Origin: Hyaloscypha bicolor E
Taxonomy: Eukaryota; Ascomycota; Leotiomycetes; Helotiales; Hyaloscyphaceae
Direction: 5' to 3'
Assembly (NCBI RefSeq): GCF_002865645.1
Contig: NW_020194631.1
Coordinates: 62,001-126,000 of the forward strand
Length of the DNA stretch: 64,000 nucleotides
Below, one piece after another: positions 45,270-56,058 of this stretch. Each line of letters begins with the position of its first letter. Positions within the stretch are counted from its first letter, which is position 1. The position numbers and the translations under genes were made by a program. Under the pieces are notes generated by a model that was given only the letters and a program-made list of their open reading frames with translations, was not told where the DNA came from and did no database searches.

Positions 45270-46557
45270 GCAAGGAATATAATTACGAAGTAACGAATGA
45301 AGAATAAACGGAATAGAAGGGGAGGGATGGATAAGTGGGGGACGGCTTTAGATCAGGGACTTGAATTCTTGCACATCTAGGAGTTTCCTTTGTCACTTTT
45401 TTGGTCATCCCGGCTTATCATAAAAAGCTGTGGGCTTGACTTCTTGCTAGACTGGTACTGCACTTGCATTCTTGCATTTTGGGCGAGGGTTAGAGTTTCG
45501 CATGGAGCGAATCCCTCGTACCCTTCAGGAGCATTAGTGGCGTACAGACGGCGTTCTGGCAGCGACCTATAAGTACATCTTGGTTGTATTGTACTCGACC
45601 TGAGGGGGTTCTGTAACAAGCAGATCCACTCGGCGCAATAAATTCCTTCAATCTATCTACGTGTCTTCTCGTAATTTCTGACTCTCTCGATAATGTGCTG
45701 GATGATGCCTTCTCATCAAGTCCGTACCCGCGTCAAGCTTGAGGACCGGAGCCAAGACACCAGCATTTTAAGCGGGTGGCCGTGGTTGAAGCTGTATCAC
45801 CTGGCTACCGTGTCAAAGACATGGCCATTCTTGCATTTTTCTCAAATCTAAGATCGGGATACATACTGTGTGCCTTGCCAAAGCATTCTCTAACCTCTGG
45901 GTTTGACATCAGCTTACAATTTTCTTCTGCCTAGCGCTTGGCTATGGGTAAAGAGGCACTATTTACTTTCCGATGCCGCTTAGCGAAATTCCCTAATGGC
46001 CTTTATACTAGGAAATAAGTATTTTTGTTGCTAAGAGATCTCCAGTCATAAACTTGGTGCAAGCTAAGTTTCTGGACATACACCTTGCTTCAAAGTGGTA
46101 TGTGACCGGCCCTAACTTCTACCTGCGGTAGTAATCTGGGTAATGGCTTAGAAGAGATGTGCTCTGCTACAAGTAAACCAAGCAAAAGCTGAGTTTCTTG
46201 GTCCGAAAGGATTTCTTTTGCTTTTTTGAACCCTTTTGATTTCCCGATTTGCTGGAATCAAAGTGTTTTTGCAAAAAAAAAGGGGGGGGAGGGGGATGCC
46301 CCGTTCGCTCGCTTAAGGGGGCTGAAAGCGATTCACCTCCTTCCTTCGCCACGCACTTCACATATACTCCTTCCTGATCAAACCCCAGGTTTCTCGGACC
46401 CCTCCAGGCTTTGTGATGTCGAGGCGAGAAGGCAAGGAGGACTTGATTTCTTCTTTTGATAACCCACTCAGCTTTCCAGCGGCCTCGAGATCATCCTTCG
46501 ACACCTTGATTCTGGAGTCCACTCAGAGAGACGTGTTCAGCGCGTTGGTCGGTCAAG
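45270..46557. other. Intergenic, no gene seen
   Basis: Between the TRP-like gene and REC8. Contains an A-run followed by a G-run (about 46273-46301). No frame over 80 codons and no family likeness. Confidence 0.5.
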
Positions 46558-49062
46558 ATGTTCTACAGCCACGAGAGTAAGTGAAATCGCGTTGAATTCA
46601 GAGGCAGCAGCTGATTCATGACTGTAGTCTTGACGAGTCGAAAGTATGGCGTCGCAACCGTTTGGTAAGTTCAACTCCCTTTGACGCGTTCAGATGGCTC
46701 TATACCTTCAATCCGGTCTTTTCCACTCCACTCCATGCTTCTCAGACCAATTTAAATCCGCGAAGGTCCTAACCAAGACTTTCCAGGCTCGTCGCCACCT
46801 TGGGTGCAAAGTCGAGTACTAAGAAAGTGACACGTAAAGCTATCCTCGATGTCAACGTCAAGAAGGCATGCGAGACCATCATGGAGCCCGAAGCACCGAT
46901 GGCATTGAGACTGCAAAGTAATCTTCTGTGAGTACTCTGAGAGAAGGTGTCCTGCGAGCTTCAATACTAATGTCCCTCAAGCTACGGTGTTTCGAAAGTG
47001 CACGACCAGCAATGGGAATACCTGCTCGCGGATACACAAGCAGCTAACAACGGTATGAGAGCACTCCTCAAGGTGGTACGCACCGATGGACTTGATCCAG
47101 ATGCAGGAAAAGCTCGGTAAGTACACGTTTGCAGCCTTGAGGAGTCTGCTGATGTATGGCAGTCCTGAGCAACTGATTCTCCTCGATGACCCAGCTTTCC
47201 TTCCTGAGAACGGTCTACCTATCTTTGATTTCTCCATTCTTGACCTCGATCCGAAAGGCGACTCTCAGCGTTCCTCACAATCCATGCTGTCTATTCGTCA
47301 TCGCAGCGGCTCTGTCTCTTCGTCGCACTCTCCTTCGGTCTTGGGTCTCAACATCCCTTCATCCAGTAATGGCGGCACAGGAGCATACCAGCTCCCTGAT
47401 CCATTCCACCAGTCTTCTGGTCAGAAGAGCGCGGGTCTAGGCCTCAACATGTTCGGCGACGATGAAGTGGCCATCTACAACGATGAGGATATGCTCTTCG
47501 ACTTCGGTGATGATGGTGAACTTCGAGATATTCCAGCTAGTGAACGTGAAGCTCGCCGCGCAGGCAGCGTATACCCTCAAGGACGTCTTGGCAGCGATTC
47601 TGCGGCTAGTGGGCGCGTTCGTAAGGAACATGAAGATGCTCTTGCAGGCCGTGCACTACCCATTATCGACGGAGATGGTGACTTCAACATGGTCCAGTAC
47701 GACGATAATATGCAAATGCTTCCAGATGCCGAACCGTTTCCTGTCATGACTGGTGGGCTCGGCGCAAGTGACAGACCATTGAACCTTCTCCACGAAGACC
47801 GCGTTGTCTCTGAAGAGCCATCCTCAGACTCTGCAGAAGCTCCTCAAAAGCGCAAGAAGACCAAGGCCAAGAAGAAGGCGGGACTCATAGATAAAGACCA
47901 CGAAATCAAAAACGGTTTACTAGCTCAGTGGCAACGAGAATATGTCGCCCAACAGTTCGCCGAGACACTTCTCAAAGTCAACCGAAAGGCGACCTTACTG
48001 GCGAAGAAGAACGCCTTCCATTTCGTCTTCGGCTCGGGTCTCAATGGCGTCGGCGAAGGTGTTGGTTCTGCAAAGTTTGCAAGCCCACTTGACATGTACT
48101 CCGGAGTTTCTCTTCTTGCAAAGCTCACTGGCCAGCCTGTTCCTACTGCTGACGCTCCCAAGTCCAAGAGAGCTACCAAACGACCGCATGCTGACGAAGA
48201 CGAAGACGAGCAGCTCGGCACTCCTAGCAAGCGTGCTAGAGAAGACGAAGTCGGCCGGGGCTACGAAGATGATGGAATGATGCTCAACATGGACTTTGAA
48301 GGGGACAACAACAAAAACAATAGCCACGAACAAAGCGTAGAACTTGGTCGAGATGCTCCGTCCGCTCTCCCAGACTACCCATCCTCCGCTATGCCATGGA
48401 ATATCTCAGCCTCCCTACACTCCCACCAGCGTGGCCAGTCTTCCTCGATTCAAGGTCGTGTAGGTGTCCTCGGTTCCCAACTCGGATCAATAGGTCGTCA
48501 CCTCACGTCCGCATCCCCACTCATCGGTCGAGGTTCAGCCCTTCCAGGCGACTTGGAACAATTCTCACAACTCATCGGCGACAATGATCCAATGGTCATG
48601 TATGGCCGCGACGATGAAGGCCTTGCCAGTGGAAGCCAAGCACCTGATTTTGGTGATCTAGGAGGCGGCGTAAGCTCAAGCCAAGCTTGCGGCCACGATG
48701 AATTTGAGATCTTTGGAGCTGCTGCTGCCGTCGATACCCAGACTGCTGGTAGCTCGCAATGGGTTAAGCAGGCTCTTAATCGCGAGTCTAACAATTTTTT
48801 CGAATATGTGAGGAATACGATTAGTGAGAAGCTTGGCGATGAACTTGGAAATGAGGAAGATCCGTTGGGTGCTCAGGAGTTTGGCCAGAAGAGTGTCACA
48901 TTCGAAGAGTTGTTTGTTCCAGACAACAATACTTGTATCGTGGCTGCTCAGGCTTTCTACCACGTTCTTTGTCTTGCGACGAAGAACAGAGTTTGGGTTG
49001 GGCAGACGGTGGAGGATATGGAGCCGTTTGGGGAGATTCGAATGGGTGTCGTTGTCGTTTGA
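46558..49062 (+). CDS. REC8: Meiotic cohesin kleisin subunit Rec8
   Basis: Five exons: 46558-46576, 46628-46664, 46787-46927, 46982-47116 and 47163-49062. Product is 743 residues. Rec8 closes the cohesin ring in meiosis in place of Scc1/Rad21. The N-terminal SMC3-binding domain reads MFYSHEILTSRKYGVATVWL then ALRLQSNLLYGVSKVHDQQ, closer to Rec8 (ILxxRxxGVATVWL) than to mitotic Rad21. The middle is acidic and Ser-rich with basic NLS-like patches (KRKKTKAKKKA). The C-terminal winged-helix SMC1-binding domain is VTFEELFVPDNN, AAQAFYHVLCLATKNRVWVG. Possible separase or kinase sites are in the disordered middle. The first four exons total only 332 nt, and an in-frame ATG at 47086 within exon 4 is a false start. 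Expression is expected mainly in sexual development. Confidence 0.92.
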
Positions 49063-50386
49063 GGTGTTTGGAGGGCGTTCAATGAATTCGACGAATAGGG
49101 TAACGATTCTGCTGGATATGCAAAACTCCCTGTCTACACGATGGCCTTGGGATGGAGTCCGTACCGAATATTTGCTTCAATATTGCTTACACTGTGGGAA
49201 GACCACGAGGATTAGGTTGATACGCATTTGCTACATTTATGGAAAAGGACAGAGATCAGGGCATTGAGATACCACTTGCATAGATATGGGTAGATAGGTA
49301 CCCTTTGCTTGATAGACACGATAATACAACCCAATTAAATTTTCGTCAGCACAGGAGTGCCTAAATTGCCTCTCGATCCGGTTACGTAGAGCAGGATTTA
49401 GTTTGCTTGCAAAGTAAGAAAAAGTCGAGACGCTGGACTGTAAAGATACCTCGTCCGCCAATGTCGTAGAAACCACTACCCAGCCTCACAGTATCAGTGC
49501 AGGGACTAGCAGAAGTCTCCACATCGCGAGCTTATTTGTCCTCTGAGGAAGGCTCTTCGCCTATTGAGGACACAGGGAAGCATTGGAAGGGAGCGTGACT
49601 AAGTATGTGGATTTTGAGGGGAGAGGCGATAGCGCTTGATGATCTGCGTGGGGAGGACTGGGGTAGAAAGTTGTGAGATGTTGATGTTGAGATGTTGATG
49701 GAAAGAAGAGGGAGAGAAAAGATAAGAGAGAGAGATAGGGAGAAATGGGAAAGAAATAGGAGGGAAATTAGGGGGGAAATTCTGTTGCCTTTAGGGGAAG
49801 TCGCGATGCTGCAGTTGGGGAAGGTGGTAGGTTAGGGGGAAAGAGCGAACTATCTCATTGTTCGCTCACTCGAGCTACTTTTGGAAGGATGGAAGGACGA
49901 TATAATAAGAGTCGAAAGCTTTTAGTGGAGGAAAGAGCATCTATACATGAGGGGAAAATTCTCTCTCGTGGTGGACAGAAAAAGCGGCACTGAATGTCCC
50001 AAGCCAAGTTGGAATATTTCAGATACTTGTCCACGAATGTGCCCTTGAACTTTCGTACTTTCGAAGCCTACTTCTTCGAAGATCTTAGGATTACCAATTG
50101 CTAAAGTTCTTAGTCCCCCTTCCCGAAGTCCAGCGAAATATCCAACTGGAGACTTGGGACATTGGAAATGCGTGACACTATTTCTGTCCACCGTGAGGCA
50201 TTCATTATAAGATCATCGGAACCTAGCAAGGATTTGAAGTGCATAAGACCAAAGGGATGGAGTGGAAGTCATTTATCTCGTCATCTCGCTCTTTGGTATC
50301 TCGCTCTATCATTCTCATAAACGTTGCTCGCCCGTCAATCAAATTCGCACCTACACATCTGATCTTATCTCCAAACCGTGGTCGAT
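49063..50386. other. Convergent intergenic region with purine tract and inverted-repeat element
   Basis: REC8 and the choline kinase gene both end into this 1.3 kb. It holds a strongly purine-rich tract on the plus strand (about 49659-49800, many GAGA/GGGAAA units, preceded by GATGTT-type repeats) and the MITE-like element at 49965-50197. No gene is supported. Confidence 0.6.
49965..50197. mobile_element. MITE-like element with imperfect terminal inverted repeats
   Basis: The left end (from 49965) reads CTCGTGGTGGACAGAAA, then GCGGCACT, then AATGTCCCAAG, then GTTGGAATATTTC. The reverse complement of the right end (from 50197) reads CTCACGGTGGACAGAAA, then AGTGTCACG, then AATGTCCCAAG, then GTTGGATATTTC. 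The blocks are in the same order over about 60 nt. The total is 233 bp with no coding content, so it looks like a non-autonomous DNA transposon of the MITE type. No clean target-site duplication was found; CGTG occurs next to GTGGACAG on the left and next to CTGTCCAC on the right, which may be chance. No second copy is evident in this window. Confidence 0.6.
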
Positions 50387-52965
50387 CTAGTGATCAACGA
50401 CCTTCAGCCGTCTCACCAACTCCTCAGGCAAATCCTCATTCTTCACGATCCCCAATCCAACCACATCTCCCCAGAAAAACAACGCCCTATCCTGCGCATA
50501 TGCCAAATAATCAAATTCATCTTCCTCGTCTTCTAAAGCCTCCATTTCCTTTGGGTTCTCCCTAGATAAGAGAGCCTCAGCTTTCATCCCTTCTGGTCTC
50601 TTCTCGACTCCATAATGAACACCATTTACTTTCAAATTGGGGTTTTCATTCTCCTTGCCGGAGGTAGTGGCGGGCTCTTCTGCAATCTCTGCGCCGTCAA
50701 TAACGGGGGTAGGACCATCGAGCTCGGGGACTTTGGCTTGCACGATACCCCATGCGACCCACTGAGCACTGTTCGCAACGCGCCAGATTCGGATCTCCTT
50801 GAGCAACTCCTGGACTTGGCGTTCGGTCTCTCTCTCTCTTCGTGCCTCGTCTTCTGCATAATTGTACAACTCTGTCGAGCTGCCACCCGGTGTTCGAGAA
50901 TCCAGTAGAAATTCTGAGATGCTTCCCTTCGCTAAGCCATCCATTGCACTCATCTTCGGCGTTGCGGAAGCCCTAGGATTGAATTGCGGTCTGTGGTTGA
51001 CATACGATCTGACGAATATTGTCTGTTGCTCGATTGTGGGGTAGTTGTCTGTGTTACAGGCCCAGGGCTTGCTGGGGTCGTGGTAGTTGTAGCACCATTC
51101 TGTGAAGTGATTTGCGAATTCTAGGCCAGGAGTATTGGCGGAGGCATACTCGAAATCGATAACTACCAGTTGCTTGTGCGTATTTTGAGGAAGGAGGAGT
51201 GGTGAAGGGGTAGAGCCCGGCGTGGCAGCTTCTGGTATGAGGCGAAGGATGTTGCCATATTGAGTCTGAAAGAAGTGTTAGTATATATTGAGACGAAAAC
51301 AGGAGGGGTAAAACAAACATCATTGTGAGCAAATACCAAGTTCCTGTTCACACCGCCTTTCCCATAATACTCATCCAGCCACTTCCTGTACTTGTCGATT
51401 GTAGCCTTGAATTGTGGCCATTCAACTCCACAAACAAAGCCCCTCCTTCTCCAAAGCTCTCCTCTTCCTTTTTTCCCATTCAAAATCTCTTTGTCAAGAT
51501 AGCTGATCACCTCCTTACAGCGATTGTCCCATTTGTCCCAATTCAACCAGACGAAAGGTCCCTCTTCTCTTTCTCGCTCAAGAAGTTCCATTCCATCATG
51601 CAGCTCACGCATTCTCTTTGCAATCTGCTTGCTTGTGTCCTCAACCCTGAGGTCGGCAGCCGTCAATGTTTGTGCATTGAAAAACTCCTCGAATCTTCCG
51701 TTCGTAAATGTTCCGAGCAATCTTGGGCCGATTTTCTTGCGGGCAAGACGGCGTAGAATGCCAAGCTCGTTCTCTCGGTCAATGAGATGCTCGACCTGGG
51801 GGCCATAGACCCGCAAAAGAAGCTTAGGAGGTGGTCTGTGAGGATGTGGCTTAGGTTGGGAATCTGTGCCTTGTTGTAAATCGAGGTTTTTAGGTGGTGA
51901 GACAACATAGACGGCATTTGTGAGAGCACCGCTCAAGCGTTCAATCTCAATCTCGCCTCCCCTTTCCAATGGTACTCTTCTCCACCCCTTTAACCTCAGC
52001 GTGTGAGCGAGTCGCAGGATCTCACTCTTGAATGATAACCATGCTTTGCGTTCTTTCTCAGCTCTCTTAGAGGTACTAAGTGTGACAGTATCACCAGACG
52101 ATTCTGTAACACCGCCTGTGTATGACATCGTCTTCGAGTTGTCAAGGACAACATCACAGGACGGTACAATCACATCACCATCTTGATAGTCTGTATCTGA
52201 GCTTACGAGGCCTCCCAATTTCTTTGCGGAAGAATGACGTCTCACAGGATGGTGAGAGAGCCTGCTGGGTGTAAGAGTAGGAGAGCTGATTGGCAAACGA
52301 TCCAGCCCGAAAGAACTCATGTTGTCTTCCAATATTCTTTGTAGCCTCTCCAGTGAAATGGCACTCGAGTCGGAGCTCTGACTGGAGGCTCTCCGTCGCG
52401 TGGTTGGCTTATCTTCCTCTTCTGTTTCCTCATGGCGCCCCTTGCCCCTCTTCTTTGCCTTCCTGGCAGCTCTCTTTGCTTTCTCTGCCTGCAACCATTC
52501 TGCAACTTGTGCAATGAGTTTCTCGTGGTGGGGCTGACCATTATGATTGTGGTGATGGTGTTTGCTCGCATGGTGCTTCGATGTACCAGATGTATCGGAC
52601 GCTGGCACCGACTCATCAATGCTGCTCTGGCTGTAGAGAGACAACCTCGAGGAAGAAGAGTTCAAAGGCATAATTGGCCGACCTGTCATTCTTTTGTCTG
52701 CGATGCCTGCCTTGAACTGTTTGACCCGAGTCGGCTCGTCTTGGGTCGAGAGCATTGGGATGTTCTCTGGTTCTGAGATTGAGACGACTAGATCGAATTA
52801 GCACTGTCATGTGCACAAAGACACAAAGGGGCAGGGGGATGGTGCGGGGTGAATTGGCTTACCTTTGGCAGGACCACTTCTTGGACTCAAAGGCTCGTCC
52901 GTTTCACTTCCCTTGAGTGCTGGTCTGAGTGGCAGACTCGACCCGGCTTCGGATGGCGTCGACAT
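50387..52965 (-). CDS. CKI1: Choline kinase (choline/ethanolamine kinase family)
   Basis: Three exons, in transcript order: 52965-52863, 52787-51319 and 51265-50387; introns are 75 and 53 nt. Product is 816 residues. It phosphorylates choline (and possibly ethanolamine) with ATP, the first step of the CDP-choline route to phosphatidylcholine. The first 280 residues or so are disordered, Ser-rich, with a His run (SKHHASKHHHHNHNG) and basic patches. The kinase domain includes LSGALTNAVYVV and LLLRVYGPQVEHLIDRENEL. Brenner's motif is NLVFAHNDTQYGNILRL, formed across the second splice (HND at 522-524). The choline kinase motif is LVVIDFEYASANTPGLEFAN (Asp561 binds Mg). The C-terminal half after FNPRAS carries an extra disordered insert before FDYLAYAQDRALFFWGDVVG. 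This long form is usual in moulds. Confidence 0.92.
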
Positions 52966-54096
52966 CGTGACCACCTTTTGATTTCGATTTCGTTGACCAG
53001 CCTCGTCGAGACCCCACACTGTCAAACTCGAAAGACGCCTCCAAGGCCACGCACTAATAAGCAGAGATTTTCAATGTCCTCCCCCGCTTCTATGTAACAG
53101 AGTGCGGTTCCTGGGAGCGGCTGGATTGGCAATTGCTTCGAGAGACGAATCAATGTGTGCCAACTTCTGCTGAGTGCGAGAAATTCTCTGAGGGCCGAGA
53201 ATTCAGGGAGGCAAGAGGAGAGCAGCCCGTGAAAAGTGGTCGAGGAGAAGTGCAAATGGTATCTAATTCGCAAGAGAAAAATCCAAAAGAGAAAAGATGC
53301 ATTTGTTATCTCTAGTCTCGACGATGCCGTGTCGTGAATTTCTTGGATGGCCTGGCACTACCCACAGAAGGTCAAAAATCCCACCCGAGGCAGCAAACCA
53401 GGGGTCCTAGAAATGACATCGACAGAATCCCACCCTGCGAGGCTGAGACCAACCACCGCTGATCATTGCCCATATCAGCCAAGCCTTATCAAGGGAGGGG
53501 GTGTGGCTGAAGCATGTAAGGTGTGGTACAAGCACGTGGGTGGGAAAGCTTCGACATTATTTGCATGGGAAGACTTCATTGGCACTCATGTCCTTCATTT
53601 GCGGGTGTGGTCTTGATCATTTAAGTAAGGAATGTCATGAAACAGAGCTGTTCAGTCTCATACCATGTATTGTTATCCCTAACTCTATGGACGATGCCCC
53701 CAACACACCCCTATGCAACGCGAAGTACCCCAGTGTGATCTCCATTTTTCATGAATGCATAAACTTGCGTCAAGGTATTTCTTTCCCTCTCTGTCTTTTG
53801 CGTCTCTCTCATCATAAAGACGTAACGTATCGTTTGTACTCGAGAACACAAGTCAATGAGCCAGCTCACGCTCATGTTCTCTGCACTCGTGTGGTAAAAA
53901 CAAAGGAAAACAAACCAGCTTTCTCAGAACCTCTCTGATGCACTGTATGTAACCCAAGAAAATAGAAGCCGTCAATGTAGGTATCAGAGAGATCGCAAAC
54001 TGTACCAACGCCCGCAGCCGAATGCATTGAGAAATCCCGCGAGCACTGAGAACAATAAAACCATTTTGCCGCAAGTTGATGGTGAAAGGTGGAAGC
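52966..54096. other. Intergenic, no gene seen
   Basis: Promoter of choline kinase and 3' side of PBS2 (both genes are on the minus strand). Short frames only. Confidence 0.5.
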
Positions 54097-56058
54097 TTAG
54101 CCAGGGCTAGCAGCGGGGGAAACCGTGTCCAGAGGTGCAGCATGTAGAGCTGGCTTTTTTGCCTCGCCCATAAGACCAAGCTTCTTACGCTCCATGGCGT
54201 TCTTGACCCAGTTGGCAACTTCTTCGTCTTCAGTGCCGCTCTTGCCAAAGTGGCCACCCGTCGTATCCTCAAGCTCGGCATCTTCGTCTTCTTCCGAAAT
54301 GGTGTGTGGTTTAGACAACTCAGCGAGCCAGCCATGTTGCAAGAGCATGCCGTAGGTCGGGCGAAGCTTGGGGATTTTGTTGAGACAGCCACGGACGAAG
54401 TCATGGGCGAGTGGGGAGAAGCCTTCCTCTGGTAGATCCGGAGGTTTACCATCGACGATTGCCTATTGAACGGTTAGCTTCTGATTTTGTTTACATAATT
54501 ATCAAAGACTTACGCTAAGTTGAGAGAAGATGTTGTTGTACGTCTCGGGTGGGTACGGATATCTTCCCATGGCACACTCAATGATGCTCAACCCCAAACT
54601 CCAGATATCGCTCTGTACACTGTAGGTTCCGCCAGCTGCCCCCGCTTGAGCCATTCCACCACCACTGATTCGTTCAGGAGCCATGTATGACTGACAGCCG
54701 ATGTTTGTCTTTGCGATACTTGCAACTAAGTTACCGGACACACCAAAGTCACAAATCTTGACTTGGCCTCGAGTGTTGACCAGGATATTTGTCGGCTTGA
54801 CGTCACGATGGATGATGTTGTGGTCATCTTTCAGTGTCTTCAGACCTTGCGTGGTAGCATAGGTGATTTTTCTCAGAATATTCTCTGGGATACCATCTCC
54901 ATAGATCTTATCGATGGAACCACCATCCATGAACTCGATGCATATGTAGACTGCGCCTTCTTGAAAGAAAGCTCCATAGAAATCAATAATGTAAGGACTC
55001 AAGCACCGGTGCAGAATGTCGAGCTCCATGATGATGGCAGCAAATTTTGCATCTTCGAGCTCAAGGCGAATTTCCTTCATGGCCATAACAACACCCGTGG
55101 AGTTCCCGGTCTTTAGCGACGATTCCAAAGAATCATCCTTTTCTGGAGACGGGGTAATTGGCGAAGCTGAAGAGAACTTGTTTCCTGCTAATCCAAGGCC
55201 TGGTCTTCGCATTCTTGGACGAGCGTGGCGAACTTTGTAGACAGTGCCGTAGTTGCCCTTTCCGAGCTCCTCTAATGTATCGACCTCATCTAACGAAATG
55301 CTGAAGTTGCTACCGGAAGTAAAGTCGATTCCTTGGCTGTGAATGACCGCTTTACCAGCAAACTTCAGCGTGCCGGTCTTGGTGTCAACATATTGGGAAA
55401 ATTTGTTGAACATGTTTCCGGACTGCGCACTTCCATTTTCAGCAGCCTCGCCATTATCATTTAATTGAGGTGTGCTGTTATTATCTGCTCCCGGTAGTCC
55501 TCCTGGCAGCTTCATACCACGGCGCGCGCTCAACCCGCCCTTGGCGGGCATCTTCGGGACTGCCGGAGCAGAAGCAAAGTTGTGAGCTTGTGGGCGCATA
55601 TTTGGGGGCAACCGTAAGCCACCTGGCAGACCTCCCAAAGGCGGTCCACCAAAACTGGGCGAAGCTGGGGCAAGTGGTTCACTCGCAGATACGGATGTGC
55701 CAACTTGAGGGCGTATCGGAGGTGTTCCTTGTCGAGAGAGGTGAAAGGCTCTCATCTTTGCCTCCATACTTTGTGGCAGTTGTCCCCCCATGCTTGACTG
55801 CGCAGTTCTCATACTTGATAATGTAGATGGGGCGTTCGGTCTGCGAGCGTTTTGAACCAAACCGAGAGGCGTTGAGGACGGGGTCATGGACGCTGGGTCG
55901 GACGTAGATCGAAGAGAGGGAATTCGTGGGGGATTTGAATCTAATGAGGGGCTCCCTAATGGAGCCTCATCTTCTTCATCGGTAGATTCCGGAGATCCAG
56001 GACTGGCGGCAAAGTCCTTCGAGTCTTCGGGGGCGCTGGGTGGATCGTAGGAAGGCAT
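54097..56058 (-). CDS. PBS2: MAP kinase kinase of the HOG pathway
   Basis: Exons, in transcript order, are 56058-54514 and 54462-54097, with a 51-nt intron (donor GTAAGT, acceptor ATAG). Product is 636 residues. Pbs2 relays osmotic and other stress from Ssk2-type MAPKKKs to the Hog1 MAP kinase and acts as a scaffold. Residues 1-230 are a disordered Pro/Ser-rich scaffold region. The kinase domain has the glycine loop GKGNYG (266-271), a family insert (280-320), catalytic Lys328, HRDVKPTN (417-424) and DFGVSGNLVASIAKTNIG, with activation-loop Ser447 and Thr451. YMAPERI and a GGGMAQAGAAGG insert follow. The second exon adds FVRGCLNKIPKLRPTYGMLL and an acidic tail. The VSGNLVASIAKT loop identifies it as the Pbs2 type, not Ste7 or Mkk1. 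Confidence 0.95.

Noticed and set aside
47086..47162. ATG at 47086 as the REC8 start
   Set aside because: Four upstream exons restore the kleisin N-terminus beginning MFYSHEIL; the stretch 47117-47162 is an intron.
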